DNA of 64,000 bases from Gloeobacter morelensis MG652769 (lineage in GTDB: Bacteria; Cyanobacteriota; Cyanobacteriia; Gloeobacterales; Gloeobacteraceae): positions 3,906,001 through 3,970,000 of the forward strand of contig NZ_CP063845.1 in NCBI RefSeq assembly GCF_021018745.1. Reading direction: 5' to 3'. The position numbers were made by a program, and so were the translations under genes. Positions 19,696 through 27,840 of this stretch are shown here, piece after piece; position 1 is the stretch's first letter; each line of letters begins with the position of its first letter. The notes under the pieces were generated by a model. It was given only the letters and a program-made list of their open reading frames with translations. It did no database searches and was not told the DNA's origin.

Positions 19696-20997
19696 ATGAT
19701 CCAGAGTTTGGTTAGCCGCCGGTACCGCCGGTTGGGTGAAGTATTGATGGCCCTGTGCGTGGCAGGCGGTTATCTATCGACGGCGGCGCTGGCCCAGGGG
19801 GTTCCCGAGCCGCCGGTGCTCTCCGGTCGCGCGACGCTTACCATCGAGGAGGCGGTGGATCGCGCCTCCAGCGTCTCGCCGGAGTTGCGCTCGTTTCGCT
19901 CGGGCGTTGACATCGCCCAGGGCGATGTGATCACTTCGCGTCTGCCCAGCCGCTTCAACCCGGGGGTGTCCCTGGAGGCCGGTCCGCGCCTTAACACCCT
20001 TGCCGATTCGTCTGCCTTGCAGTTTGGCGTCACCGTCGCCCAAGAACTCGACCGCCCCGAAAAGCGCGCCGCCCGCGAGCAGGTGGCGCTATTGGGCTTT
20101 CAGGTGGAGCAGGCCCAGTTGCAGGCCGCCCGCCTGCGCCTCGAGCTGCGCGTTCGCACCCTCTATTCGCAATTCTGGCTCAGCGAGCAACTGCTCAAGC
20201 TCGCCGTCGAGCGCGAGCAGTTGGCGACCCGCTCGCTCACCGCGCTGCAGGAGCGCTACAAAGTCGGCGATATCAGCTTGATCCCCGTCAATCTGGCCCA
20301 GGTAGAACTTTCCGTCTCGCGCGCCCAACGCGAAAGGCAAGAAGGAGAAGCGGCGGCGAGCCGTGCCGCTTTGCTGGTCGCCGTCGGCGAGCCGCCCGAG
20401 CGTCCCGTACAGCCCCAGGCGGCGTTGCCCGCCGCTCCGCTCGAACTACCGGAACTGCCGCGCATTTTCCAGTTGGTCATCGAAGCCAACCCGGTGCTGC
20501 TGGCCTCCGAGACCGAGCGCCGCCGCAGCGAGGCGCAGGTGCAGCTTGCCCAGGCGGAGGCCCTGCCGAACCTCTCGCCGCTGGTGAGCTACCGTCGGGA
20601 AGGACCGGAGAATATCGTCGTGGCGGGCTTGAGCGTACCTATCAATCTGTTCAACCGCAACCAGGGCACTATTTTTAGCGCCGAGGCCCGTCGCACCCAG
20701 ACAGTAGCGCTGCGCGAGCAGCGCGCCCTGGAGCTGCGCATCCAGGTCGAGGAGGCCTACGCCCGCTACAACGCCGCCCGCCGGGTGCTCCAGACTTACA
20801 CAAGTGATACGATCGCGGCTATCGAGCGCAACCAGGGACTGGTCGAAGAAGGTTTTCGCGCCGGCAAGACGGGGGTGACCGAAGTGCTCCTTGCCCGCCG
20901 CGACGGCCTCAATGCCCGCTCGGCCTTCCTGCAGGCGCAAGCAGATCTGTACACCAGCTATGTCCAGCTGCAAAATGCTACCGGAGGACGTCTTTGA
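19696..20997 (+). CDS. TolC/CzcC-family outer-membrane efflux protein
   Basis: A 433-residue outer-membrane channel component with signal peptide (AGGYLSTAALAQ). Two repeats of the OEP domain are present, with long coiled coils. Typical phrases are LTIEEAVDRASSVSPELR near the N terminus and RYKVGDISLIPVNLAQVELS in the first repeat, with the equivalent FRAGKTGVTEVLLARRDGLN in the second. It would form the exit duct of a tripartite exporter. It is translationally coupled to the adaptor gene (TTGA overlap of 4 bases). The group resembles the metal-efflux CzcC branch, but substrate cannot be read from the sequence. A TTG 15 bases upstream of the chosen ATG is an alternative start. Confidence 0.88.
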   Translation: MIQSLVSRRYRRLGEVLMALCVAGGYLSTAALAQGVPEPPVLSGRATLTIEEAVDRASSVSPELRSFRSGVDIAQGDVITSRLPSRFNPGVSLEAGPRLNTLADSSALQFGVTVAQELDRPEKRAAREQVALLGFQVEQAQLQAARLRLELRVRTLYSQFWLSEQLLKLAVEREQLATRSLTALQERYKVGDISLIPVNLAQVELSVSRAQRERQEGEAAASRAALLVAVGEPPERPVQPQAALPAAPLELPELPRIFQLVIEANPVLLASETERRRSEAQVQLAQAEALPNLSPLVSYRREGPENIVVAGLSVPINLFNRNQGTIFSAEARRTQTVALREQRALELRIQVEEAYARYNAARRVLQTYTSDTIAAIERNQGLVEEGFRAGKTGVTEVLLARRDGLNARSAFLQAQADLYTSYVQLQNATGGRL

Positions 20998-22229
20998 GAA
21001 GCTATCGGATTTCCCTTGCCGCCGCCCTGGCCGCGGTTGTGCTCACCGCCTGCGGTACCGCGGAGGCGGATAAGCAGACCAAGGAGGCTGCGGCTGCCGC
21101 CGATACCGCCCAGGCAGACAAGACAGCCCTTCAAAGCTCGGGCGAGAAAACCATCGAGCTGTCGCCCGAGGCGGTGCGCAACCAGGCGATTCAGGTGGCC
21201 ACCGTCAGCCGCAGGCGCGTCTCCGAGCGCAAAGTCTTTCCAGCCTCCGTCGAGGAGGCGGCTACCCGCTCCGGTACCGTCTCGATGCCGGTCGGTTCGC
21301 GCGTGCAGCAAATCAACGTCGACATCGGCGATTCGGTGCGCAGGGGACAGGTGCTCGCAGTGCTCACCAGCAGCGAACTGGGCGGTGCCAAGGCCGACTT
21401 GCTCTCGGCAAAAGCCAGTCTGCTCGCTTCCCAGGCGCGGCTGATCGCCGCCAAGCGCCAGAGTGACCGCGAGACCTACCTGGCCGGACGGGGCATCAGC
21501 TCCCAAAGGGAACAGCAGGAAGCCCAGGCCCAACTGGCCAGCGCCCAATCGGAGTTTGCGGGCGCCCAATCGGCAATCGAGGCTGCGAAGGCGCGGCTTC
21601 TCGCTTTTGGCCTCACCGAAGAAGAAATCAACCGCCTGCAGCGCGGCAACGACATCACCCCGCGCCTTTCGGCCAGAAGTTCGGTCAACGGCCAGGTCAT
21701 CCTGCGCAAGGCCCGCGTCGGCCAGGTGGTCCAACCGGGCGAAGCGCTTTTCACCATTTCCGATCTTTCGGAAGTCTGGGTGGTGCTCAAGGTCTTCCAG
21801 TCGGAACTCGGCCGCCTGCACGTGGGCGACAGCGTCCGCTTCACCGTGCGCGGACTCGGCAATACCGAGGTGCAGGGGCGGGTGGTGCGCATCGGCGAGG
21901 CGCTCGACCCCCAGACCCGCGCCGCCGATGTGCGCGTGGTCATCCCCAACCGCGATCGCAAGCTCAAGCCCGGTATGCTCGTGCAGGCCGAAGTCGACCT
22001 GGGCGGCTCCAGCCGCGAGGTACTGGCCGTCCCGGATAAGGCCCTCTACGACGTGGGCGGCAAGCAAGTGGTTTTCCTGCGCGAATCGACGACGCGCTTT
22101 ATGCCCCGCGAGGTGCAGCTGGGCACGCGCGTCGGCGAATACGTCGAGGTGACCGGCGGCCTCAAGCCCGGCGATGCGGTCGTCGTCGAAGGCGGCTTTG
22201 TCCTCAAATCCGAAATGCTCAAATCCTGA
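20994..22229 (+). CDS. RND efflux periplasmic adaptor (CzcB-like membrane-fusion lipoprotein)
   Basis: A 411-residue membrane-fusion protein with a lipobox (VVLTAC, Cys20), so it is anchored in the inner membrane and spans the periplasm. It has a barrel-sandwich half-motif (GSRVQQINVDIGDSVRRGQV), a coiled-coil hairpin (about residues 125-215), the second lipoyl half (VGQVVQPGEALFTISDLSEV) and a beta-barrel/MP domain (TRAADVRVVIPNRDRKLKPG). It starts at TTG with GGAGGA five bases upstream and overlaps the TolC stop by 4 bases. The RND pump itself is not next to it in this window; only a 47-residue membrane peptide follows. Probably metal or xenobiotic efflux. Confidence 0.9.
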   Translation: MRSYRISLAAALAAVVLTACGTAEADKQTKEAAAAADTAQADKTALQSSGEKTIELSPEAVRNQAIQVATVSRRRVSERKVFPASVEEAATRSGTVSMPVGSRVQQINVDIGDSVRRGQVLAVLTSSELGGAKADLLSAKASLLASQARLIAAKRQSDRETYLAGRGISSQREQQEAQAQLASAQSEFAGAQSAIEAAKARLLAFGLTEEEINRLQRGNDITPRLSARSSVNGQVILRKARVGQVVQPGEALFTISDLSEVWVVLKVFQSELGRLHVGDSVRFTVRGLGNTEVQGRVVRIGEALDPQTRAADVRVVIPNRDRKLKPGMLVQAEVDLGGSSREVLAVPDKALYDVGGKQVVFLRESTTRFMPREVQLGTRVGEYVEVTGGLKPGDAVVVEGGFVLKSEMLKS

Positions 22230-22247
22230 TTCGGGAGAAGATCCACC

Positions 22248-22391
22248 ATGAGCAAACCGGCCCACGAACACCAAAAACCGGCCAACTTCGGCGAAGCCGT
22301 GCGCCTGCACTTCGCCGAACTGCTCGGTTTCGTCCTGCTCATCGCCCTGGCGGCCTTTACTGTTCTCAACAAAATGTACTATCTGATCTAA
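22248..22391 (+). CDS. 47-residue single-pass membrane protein at the end of the efflux operon
   Basis: A short gene with GGGAGAAG seven bases before its ATG, 18 bases after the adaptor stop. The protein MSKPAHEHQKPANFGEAVRL has a polar, His-containing N terminus followed by one membrane helix (FAELLGFVLLIALAAFTVLN) and ends MYYLI. Placement and size recall small accessory subunits of RND pumps such as AcrZ, although no sequence relation is claimed. It may help recruit a pump encoded elsewhere. The strong ribosome-binding site and tight spacing argue that it is translated. Confidence 0.65.
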   Translation: MSKPAHEHQKPANFGEAVRLHFAELLGFVLLIALAAFTVLNKMYYLI

Positions 22392-22443
22392 GGCGGGTTC
22401 GCACCCGCTTGCGACTACAATCGGGTGTCCTTCGGACTTGGCC

Positions 22444-23193
22444 ATGGGCATCACCAGTAGGGTTTTATCGCCACTTCAGCGAGTGGCAGCGCTGTTGCTA
22501 GCGCTCTGCTTAGGTTCGGCGCCGTCTGTTGCGGCAGGGGAGCGCAACGGCTTACCGTTGCGGGTGTACATCGAACCACAGGCACGCCACGCGGCCTTTG
22601 CCGACCATCCGGGCGAGGCGCTTGCTGAATCGACGCTGGCGATGCTGCGGCAGGGATTTCTCGACTGGGTGAGCGTGGTGCTGGCAGCCCCCAGTAAAGG
22701 TTCTGCCGAACAGGTACTGGTGATTTTGCGCAAGCAGGTGGCGGAGCCGCAGGCCGGGTTGTTGCTGGGGGCGGGGCTGTTTACTTTTGTAACAGACCGG
22801 GCGCAGGCGCAACTGGTGGTCGAGGTCGTCCACCAACCACCCCTTGCCACCAGTGCGGGGCAGGTCGAGACGGTCATCGGCCGCTACCGGCGCTCGGGGC
22901 TCATCGAACTGGTACTCGCGCGCTCGGGTGCTTCGTCCGACGAGTTTGCCCTGCGCACGGCCTTGATGCACGCCGTCGGCCATGTCCTCGGCTTTGCCCA
23001 CACCGATGCAGCCCAGTGCAATCTCATGTCGAGCGAGCGGCACCTCTGCCACGTTCCGTTTCCGGCCGAATGCCGCGAGGAAGCCGTCGACACCCGCTGT
23101 GTCGCGGTTGCCGTGGCACCGTTGCGGGCGCTCGATCGGGCCATGCGCACCGGCAGAACCCTGGCGGAATTTCCGGGTGAGTTAGAGCGCTGA
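22444..23193 (+). CDS. Exported metzincin-like protein with Ala in place of the catalytic Glu
   Basis: A 249-residue protein with a signal peptide (LALCLGSAPSVAAG). The fold signature of matrixin-type zinc proteases is visible at residues 176-186: HAVGHVLGFAH, giving the three zinc-binding His (176, 180, 186) and the Gly of HExxHxxGxxH. The general-base Glu is Ala177 (codon GCC at 22972-22974). A Met-turn candidate follows (CNLMSS, residues 192-197). Four Cys near the C terminus may form disulfides. It is therefore probably a zinc-binding pseudoprotease, unless another acid substitutes. The start MGITSR at 22444 is used; a TTG two codons earlier is possible. Convergent with mnmE. Confidence 0.72.
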   Translation: MGITSRVLSPLQRVAALLLALCLGSAPSVAAGERNGLPLRVYIEPQARHAAFADHPGEALAESTLAMLRQGFLDWVSVVLAAPSKGSAEQVLVILRKQVAEPQAGLLLGAGLFTFVTDRAQAQLVVEVVHQPPLATSAGQVETVIGRYRRSGLIELVLARSGASSDEFALRTALMHAVGHVLGFAHTDAAQCNLMSSERHLCHVPFPAECREEAVDTRCVAVAVAPLRALDRAMRTGRTLAEFPGELER

Positions 23194-23208
23194 GTGCTGC
23201 CTGGAAAT

Positions 23209-24570
23209 TTATTTTCCGATGCAGAATTTGCTGAAGATGCGCTCAAGCACCGCCTCGGTGACCGATTCGCCGGTCACTTCGCCGAGGGCATGGGCGGCGG
23301 CGCGCAGATCGATGGTCCAAAAGTCAATGGGCAGATCCTCTTGCATCGTCTCGACCACCCGCACCAGGGCCGCTTCGGCGCGCACGAGCGCCTCGTACTG
23401 CCGCTCGTTGACGGCAAAATCGCCGTTGGCCACAGAAAACGCTTCCTGGCCCAAAGCAGCCAGGATCGCTCCTTCGAGCGCGTCGATTCCTTCGCCCGCG
23501 GGGGCGACGGTGGGCACTGTCGCCAGCACCCCCCGCAACGGCGTGTAGACCGGCGGGCCGTCCAGATCCGACTTGTTGACGACGACGATCACCGGTCGCT
23601 CGCGCACCTGGGCAAAAATGTCGCTGTCGGCACAGGTCCATCCTGCGGTGCGGTCGATGACCAGCAGCACCAGATCCGCCCCCCGGGCGGCGGCGCGGGA
23701 GCGCTCGATACCGATGCGCTCGACAGTGTCGATGGCCTCACGGATACCGGCCGTGTCGAGCACCTGCACCGGAATACCCTGGACATTCAGCATCGATTCG
23801 ACCACATCGCGGGTGGTGCCTGGTAAATCGGTCACGATCGCCCGGTCGGTGCGGCTCCAGGCGTTGAGCAGGCTCGATTTGCCGACGTTGGGCCTCCCGA
23901 CGATGGCCACTTTGAGGCCCGTGCGCAGCAGTTCGCCCCGGGTACTGGTGGCCATCAGTTTGCGGGTACGCTCCAGGGTCTGTTCGATACCAGCGCGCAC
24001 CGCCCCGGTATCGAGCGGCGGCAGGTCGTCTTCAAAATCCAGCCGAGCTTCCAGTTCGGCCAGCAAGTCAAGGCAAACGGATCGCAGTTGGCGCACTTCA
24101 CCCGCCAGTTTGCCCGCCAGCCCCCCAACCGCGAGCCGGGCCGCCTCCGACGAGCGGGCCGAGATCAGTTCCGCCACCGCCTCCGCTTCGGTAAGGTCGA
24201 TGCGGCCGTTTAAAAAGGCGCGCAGGGTAAATTCGCCGGGTCGGGCCAGACGCGCTCCCAGTTCGACGCAGCGGCGCAAAATCTGCTGGATGACGGCGAT
24301 CCCGCCGTGGCAGTGAAATTCGACCACATCCTCGCGGGTGAAGGAGCGGGGCGACTGCATAAACAGCATCAGACACTCGTCGAGAATGGCGCCATCGGCG
24401 TCCAGAAAGTGGCCGTAGTGGATGCGGTGGCTCTCGAAAGCTTGTTTGCCGCGCAATCGAAAGACCCGTTTGGCGAGGGCGAGCGCCTCACTGCCCGACA
24501 AACGCACGATCCCGACGCTGCCTTGTTGGGGGACGATGGCGGTGGCGATGGCGCAGATGGTGTCGGACAA
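23209..24570 (-). CDS. mnmE: tRNA uridine-5-carboxymethylaminomethyl modification GTPase MnmE
   Basis: A 453-residue GTPase that with MnmG installs the cmnm5 group on wobble U34 of certain tRNAs in the cytosol. It has the N-terminal tetrahydrofolate-binding domain ([20 protein letters not shown]), a helical domain interrupted by the G domain with [12 protein letters not shown] (G1), DLPGTTRD (G3 region) and NKSD (G4), and the essential C-terminal motif FCIGK. Complete by family length. The start is TTG; no ATG or GTG is found in frame just upstream. The Xer-like gene lies 26 bases upstream on the same strand. Confidence 0.97.
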   Translation of the reverse strand: MSDTICAIATAIVPQQGSVGIVRLSGSEALALAKRVFRLRGKQAFESHRIHYGHFLDADGAILDECLMLFMQSPRSFTREDVVEFHCHGGIAVIQQILRRCVELGARLARPGEFTLRAFLNGRIDLTEAEAVAELISARSSEAARLAVGGLAGKLAGEVRQLRSVCLDLLAELEARLDFEDDLPPLDTGAVRAGIEQTLERTRKLMATSTRGELLRTGLKVAIVGRPNVGKSSLLNAWSRTDRAIVTDLPGTTRDVVESMLNVQGIPVQVLDTAGIREAIDTVERIGIERSRAAARGADLVLLVIDRTAGWTCADSDIFAQVRERPVIVVVNKSDLDGPPVYTPLRGVLATVPTVAPAGEGIDALEGAILAALGQEAFSVANGDFAVNERQYEALVRAEAALVRVVETMQEDLPIDFWTIDLRAAAHALGEVTGESVTEAVLERIFSKFCIGK

Positions 24571-24596
24571 GGGTTTTGTGGGTCGTTGTGCTTCGA

Positions 24597-25466
24597 TTAT
24601 CCGGGATGGTTTGGCGTACTGTCGGCTCGCGGACGGCCGGCTGCGTAATTGCGGGCGAGGCGGGTGTAGATTCCGGTGGTTGCAAGGCTCGCGTGGCCCA
24701 GAAGTTCACGGACGGTGGCCAGATCCGCGCCGCCTTCCAGCAGATGGACAGCAAAGCTGTGGCGCAGGGTGTCGGGGGTGACGGGCCAGTCGATCGCCGA
24801 GCGCACCGCCGCCTCCCGCACGATCCGGTAGATGTGGAAGCGGTTGAGGGGGCGATTCTGGCGGCCCACGAACAACCAGCGCTCGGGCAGGACAGGTTCG
24901 CTCCCCAGATAGGCTTCGACAGCAGCCAGGGCCGGTTCTCCCATCGGTACCACCCGCGGCGGGGCAGCGGCCGGTTGGACGCTTAGATAGGCTTCGGCAA
25001 AAGCCACATCCCGCACCCGCAATTCGCACAGCTCCCCCGCTTTGATCCCGGTGGCGTAGAGCAATTCGAGCACGGCCAATTCCAGCGGCGAAGCCGTGCT
25101 CTCGATGAGCTTTGCGGTTTGAGCGACGCTCAGGATGCGCGGCAGGCCGCGATCGGCGGACGGGAGGGTGCGGGTGCGGGCGGGAGGTACACCCCCTGCC
25201 CAGCCCTGCACCAGGGCGTGGCGATAAAAAGTGCGCAGGGCCGAAAGCTTGCGTGCCGCCGAGCGTGGAGTATGCGTTTTTTGCAGAACCTGGGCGAAGT
25301 GGTGGGTGCCTGTAGCTCCGAAGGTCTGCCAGTCGAGATGCTCGCTCTCTATGAAGCGGGCGAACTCTTCGAGATCGCGCTGGTAGGCCTTGAGGGTGTT
25401 GCCCGCCAGGGAACGCGCGGCAATCAGATGATCGAGCCAGTGCTCGACAGCATCGCGCAGATTCAT
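24597..25466 (-). CDS. XerC/D-like tyrosine recombinase with several catalytic residues replaced
   Basis: A 289-residue protein with the full Xer architecture: N-terminal SAM-like core-binding domain ([20 protein letters not shown]) and C-terminal catalytic domain. Compared with XerC/XerD, catalytic Arg I is Lys142 (ATGIKAGEL for ATGLRxSEL), the beta-hairpin Lys of GKGxKxR is lost (AAAPPRVVP), and the first His of HxLRH is Asp232 (PDTLRHSF). Arg235, His258 ([10 protein letters not shown]) and the nucleophile Tyr267 remain. Strand cleavage may be impaired or modified. It overlaps the upstream epimerase by 4 bases (ATGA). It could act in chromosome resolution through a partner, or be a DNA-binding relic. 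Confidence 0.82.
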   Translation of the reverse strand: MNLRDAVEHWLDHLIAARSLAGNTLKAYQRDLEEFARFIESEHLDWQTFGATGTHHFAQVLQKTHTPRSAARKLSALRTFYRHALVQGWAGGVPPARTRTLPSADRGLPRILSVAQTAKLIESTASPLELAVLELLYATGIKAGELCELRVRDVAFAEAYLSVQPAAAPPRVVPMGEPALAAVEAYLGSEPVLPERWLFVGRQNRPLNRFHIYRIVREAAVRSAIDWPVTPDTLRHSFAVHLLEGGADLATVRELLGHASLATTGIYTRLARNYAAGRPRADSTPNHPG

Positions 25467-26431
25467 CCGGCCGGGTGCTCCTGGTACCAGCGGATGGTTT
25501 CGGCCATCGCCGGACGCAAAGGTCGCGGTTGCCAGCCCAGTTCTTTTGTGGCCCTGGCTCCTGAAGCGGTCATGTCGCCCTGCAGATAATCGAGCACCTC
25601 GCGCGAGACGATCGAAGGGCGGCCGCCCAGTTTGCCCAGCCACTCCGAGACCGCCGCCACCGGGTAGAGCAGCCAGGGCGGCAGTTCCAGACTCGGGACC
25701 GGCGTGCCGCTCACCTCGGCCACCAGGCGGTACCATTCGCGAAAGCTCATCGCCTCACCCGCCAGGATATACGTCTGCCCGAGCGCACCGTGTCGTTCGG
25801 CAAGCAACAGCCCTTCGATCACATCGTCGACGTGGACGTAGCTGGAGCGCTGCTCGGCCCCCACCAGAGCCGGGATCTGACCGGCCAAAAGTTGCCGGAG
25901 GCTGCTGCCGAAGGGACCGTCGCTGTCGGGTCCGTAGACATAACCCGGTAGGGCAACCACCACCGGGCAACCCTGGGAATATAACGCGACCGCCGCAGCG
26001 TGGGCCGCCACCTTGGTGCGGGTGTAATGGGTGACGGGTGCGGCGCTCACAGGCGAGCACTCATCGACGACCCCCTGGGTCGGATGGTAGATACCCGTGG
26101 TGCTTGAATACACCACCCGCTCCACGCCTTGCTCCAGGGCGGATACCAGCACGTTGCGCGTACCCCCGACGTTGATGCGCTCCATCTTCTCAGGGTCGTC
26201 GATGCCGAATTCGAACCAGGCCGCCAGGTGAAACCCCCGTTGCACCCCGCTCATTGCCCTGTCGACGGCAGCTTTGTCGGCGATGTCGCCCTGCACAAAC
26301 CTGGCACCCTGCCGTTCGAGTTCAGCGACGGGACGGCGGCCCAGGTAGATCACCTCACGTCCTTCGCCCAGCAGGCGAAGCGCAAGCCGTTTGCCGATAA
26401 ATCCCGAAGCACCGGTTATCAAGGTCCTCAT
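25463..26431 (-). CDS. NAD-dependent epimerase/dehydratase (extended SDR, HpnA-like)
   Basis: A 322-residue extended short-chain dehydrogenase. The Rossmann motif is TGASGFIG near residue 7, with a later DIADKAAVDRA strand-helix. The active site has SST (VVYSSTTGIYHP) and the catalytic YxxxK in HYTRTKVAAHAAA. It looks like the group often labelled hopanoid-associated sugar epimerase or dihydroflavonol reductase-like, so the substrate is probably a nucleotide sugar or a sterol/hopanoid-related ketone. It is translationally coupled to the recombinase-like gene downstream. There is no hopanoid gene in the window to support a specific pathway. Confidence 0.83.
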   Translation of the reverse strand: MRTLITGASGFIGKRLALRLLGEGREVIYLGRRPVAELERQGARFVQGDIADKAAVDRAMSGVQRGFHLAAWFEFGIDDPEKMERINVGGTRNVLVSALEQGVERVVYSSTTGIYHPTQGVVDECSPVSAAPVTHYTRTKVAAHAAAVALYSQGCPVVVALPGYVYGPDSDGPFGSSLRQLLAGQIPALVGAEQRSSYVHVDDVIEGLLLAERHGALGQTYILAGEAMSFREWYRLVAEVSGTPVPSLELPPWLLYPVAAVSEWLGKLGGRPSIVSREVLDYLQGDMTASGARATKELGWQPRPLRPAMAETIRWYQEHPAG

Positions 26432-27328
26432 AGCTGTGTAGAGTACCTAAATTTTCTTAGGAAAATTACCCTTACCGACCGCAGAACAATTAGCAAAGAT
26501 TCAGCTGTACCGTAGTCTATCACAGCATTCCGGTCTACATAATACTATTGCTTGCTTCAAGTGCCTTGAATGGCTCAACAGCAGACCATCCAGGCGCGCT
26601 CACCGCGCAAGACAATAAATACATAGCCGCAACTAGTTGGGCGTAGTCCAAATTTCTTCTCGGCATAAACAGCCTTCCTTGAGAAATTTCCATTGCCTAC
26701 GGAAGGATAGCACTTCCCCCTTTTGTTATACATTTGTGCTGATTGACACAAATTTTTGAGGTCACATTTCCGGCCATCCAAATCAGTCTCCAAAAATCAA
26801 TATAGTATTACTTTTGTTGCAATTTGCCAGCGCCCGATTTTGCTTATGTCCTTATCAGATAGAGTTTACAGGTAATTTTGCGGCTGAGCAAGCCGCAAAA
26901 ACGGCTTACAATTTGCTTAAGAAAAGTTGGGATAAAATTGATAGGAATTTGGCCGCAGCGGCCGTGTCGGCGGCAACCAACTGTAACTACGGCAGCCACG
27001 GCCTTGTTAAGGCGTGCCAGACATCGCTGAGCAGATCGCATCCGGTCAAATCGTCCGGCTAGGCGAAACTACCAGATGTCCTATCGCATCCGGTTGATTA
27101 GACAAGGCCGGGCTGGAACCGCGGCCACCCGAGGTTTGGCCCTGAGGTGTTTGACCACTGGGATGCAGAGGCATGACGGTTGACCACGATGGCTTACCCA
27201 GGATTATCCAACCGGAGGTGATAGGGCACTCGCCCCAGGATCCGGACAACATCAATTTTTCTTGCCGGTTCGGCTTGGCTGCGAGCTTCCAGGGTGACAG
27301 TAGAAGTAGATATCCTCGGAGGTTTGCC
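26432..27328. other. AT-rich intergenic region of about 0.9 kb without a convincing gene
   Basis: This is the longest gene-free stretch. Its first 600 bases are clearly poorer in GC than the neighbours. Short open frames exist (for example 26575-26793 minus, 72 codons, Cys-containing), but none has a good ribosome-binding site, recognisable domain or local codon usage. It may hold a decayed mobile element, an unrecognised RNA or a long promoter region for the gene at 27329. Confidence 0.5.
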
Positions 27329-27538
27329 ATGCACCCGGACGAAGAGAAGCGGGAAATCGTCACCGAAAAACGCCACCAGCAGGAAAATCTTGAGCACAAC
27401 ATGCTCGTGCGCGCCGAGGAAGCCGAATCTGAGCCCATCACCGAGGAGGCGCGAGAATTGCTGACCGAGCAGCGCCGCCACGAGGAGAATCTTCAGCACA
27501 ACATGCTCCACCGCGCCGAGGAGCAGCTTAAATCGTAG
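27329..27538 (+). CDS. 69-residue protein made of two near-identical 29-residue helical repeats
   Basis: Unrecognised small, highly charged protein. Two tandem units share one pattern: EKREIVTEKRHQQENLEHNM then LVRAEEAE, and EARELLTEQRRHEENLQHNM then LHRAEEQL, joined by SEPIT. Both contain RE-(I/L)-(V/L)-TE-(K/Q)-R and EN-L-x-HNML-x-RAEE, so the gene arose by internal duplication. The pattern predicts a helical hairpin or coiled coil with His/Asn/Met at the same position of each unit. The ATG at 27329 has GGAGG six bases upstream. Its end overlaps the decayed ferredoxin on the other strand by 11 bases. Function unknown. Confidence 0.68.
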   Translation: MHPDEEKREIVTEKRHQQENLEHNMLVRAEEAESEPITEEARELLTEQRRHEENLQHNMLHRAEEQLKS

Positions 27539-27833
27539 GTCTCCAGGGATTGCGATAAAGCTCCCACTGGCTTTCCGGGCCGACTTGCAGCCGGCAGTCC
27601 GAGAGGGGGTGGGCAATACACAGCAGGACAAAGCCCGCGGCGAGCTGCTCCGGTTTGAGGGCAACGGTGCGCGAGTGCTCTACCTCACCTGCGATCAGTC
27701 GGGCTGCACAGGTGATGCAAGCGCAACCATCACCCACCCTGAGGCAACTGCCGACAAAGCGCGAAAGGAAGCCTGTCCATGGGGATCAAAACGAAATTAC
27801 TGTAATCCTACCAGCAAACCGTATTTGCGGCAT
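27528..27833 (-). pseudogene. Decayed [2Fe-2S] ferredoxin-like gene with in-frame TGA
   Basis: Reading from an ATG at 27833, the frame gives MPQIRFAGRITVISF, then TGA (27788-27786), then continues open to the stop at 27528. The second part has the C-terminal half of a plant-type ferredoxin: DGCACITCAARLIAGEVEHS, then KPEQLAAGFVLLCIAHPLSD, matching C-x2-C...C of cluster ligands, but the first ligand region is not in proper register (Cys at an unusual distance). In the adjacent frame LPFALCRQ resembles the lost ligand segment, which hints at a frameshift as well. A short GTG-started protein of 69 residues from 27737 remains possible. It follows directly after the TonB receptor on the same strand. 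Confidence 0.55.
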
Positions 27834-27840
27834 GGTCTAG

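Noticed and set aside
22393-22408. Hairpin GCGGGT-TCGC-ACCCGC after the 47-residue gene as terminator
   Set aside because: Short stem and no T-run after it; might be chance in GC-rich DNA.
26575-26793. 72-codon Cys-containing frame in the AT-rich gap
   Set aside because: No ribosome-binding site, no family match, codon use unlike the genome; listed only as part of the gap.
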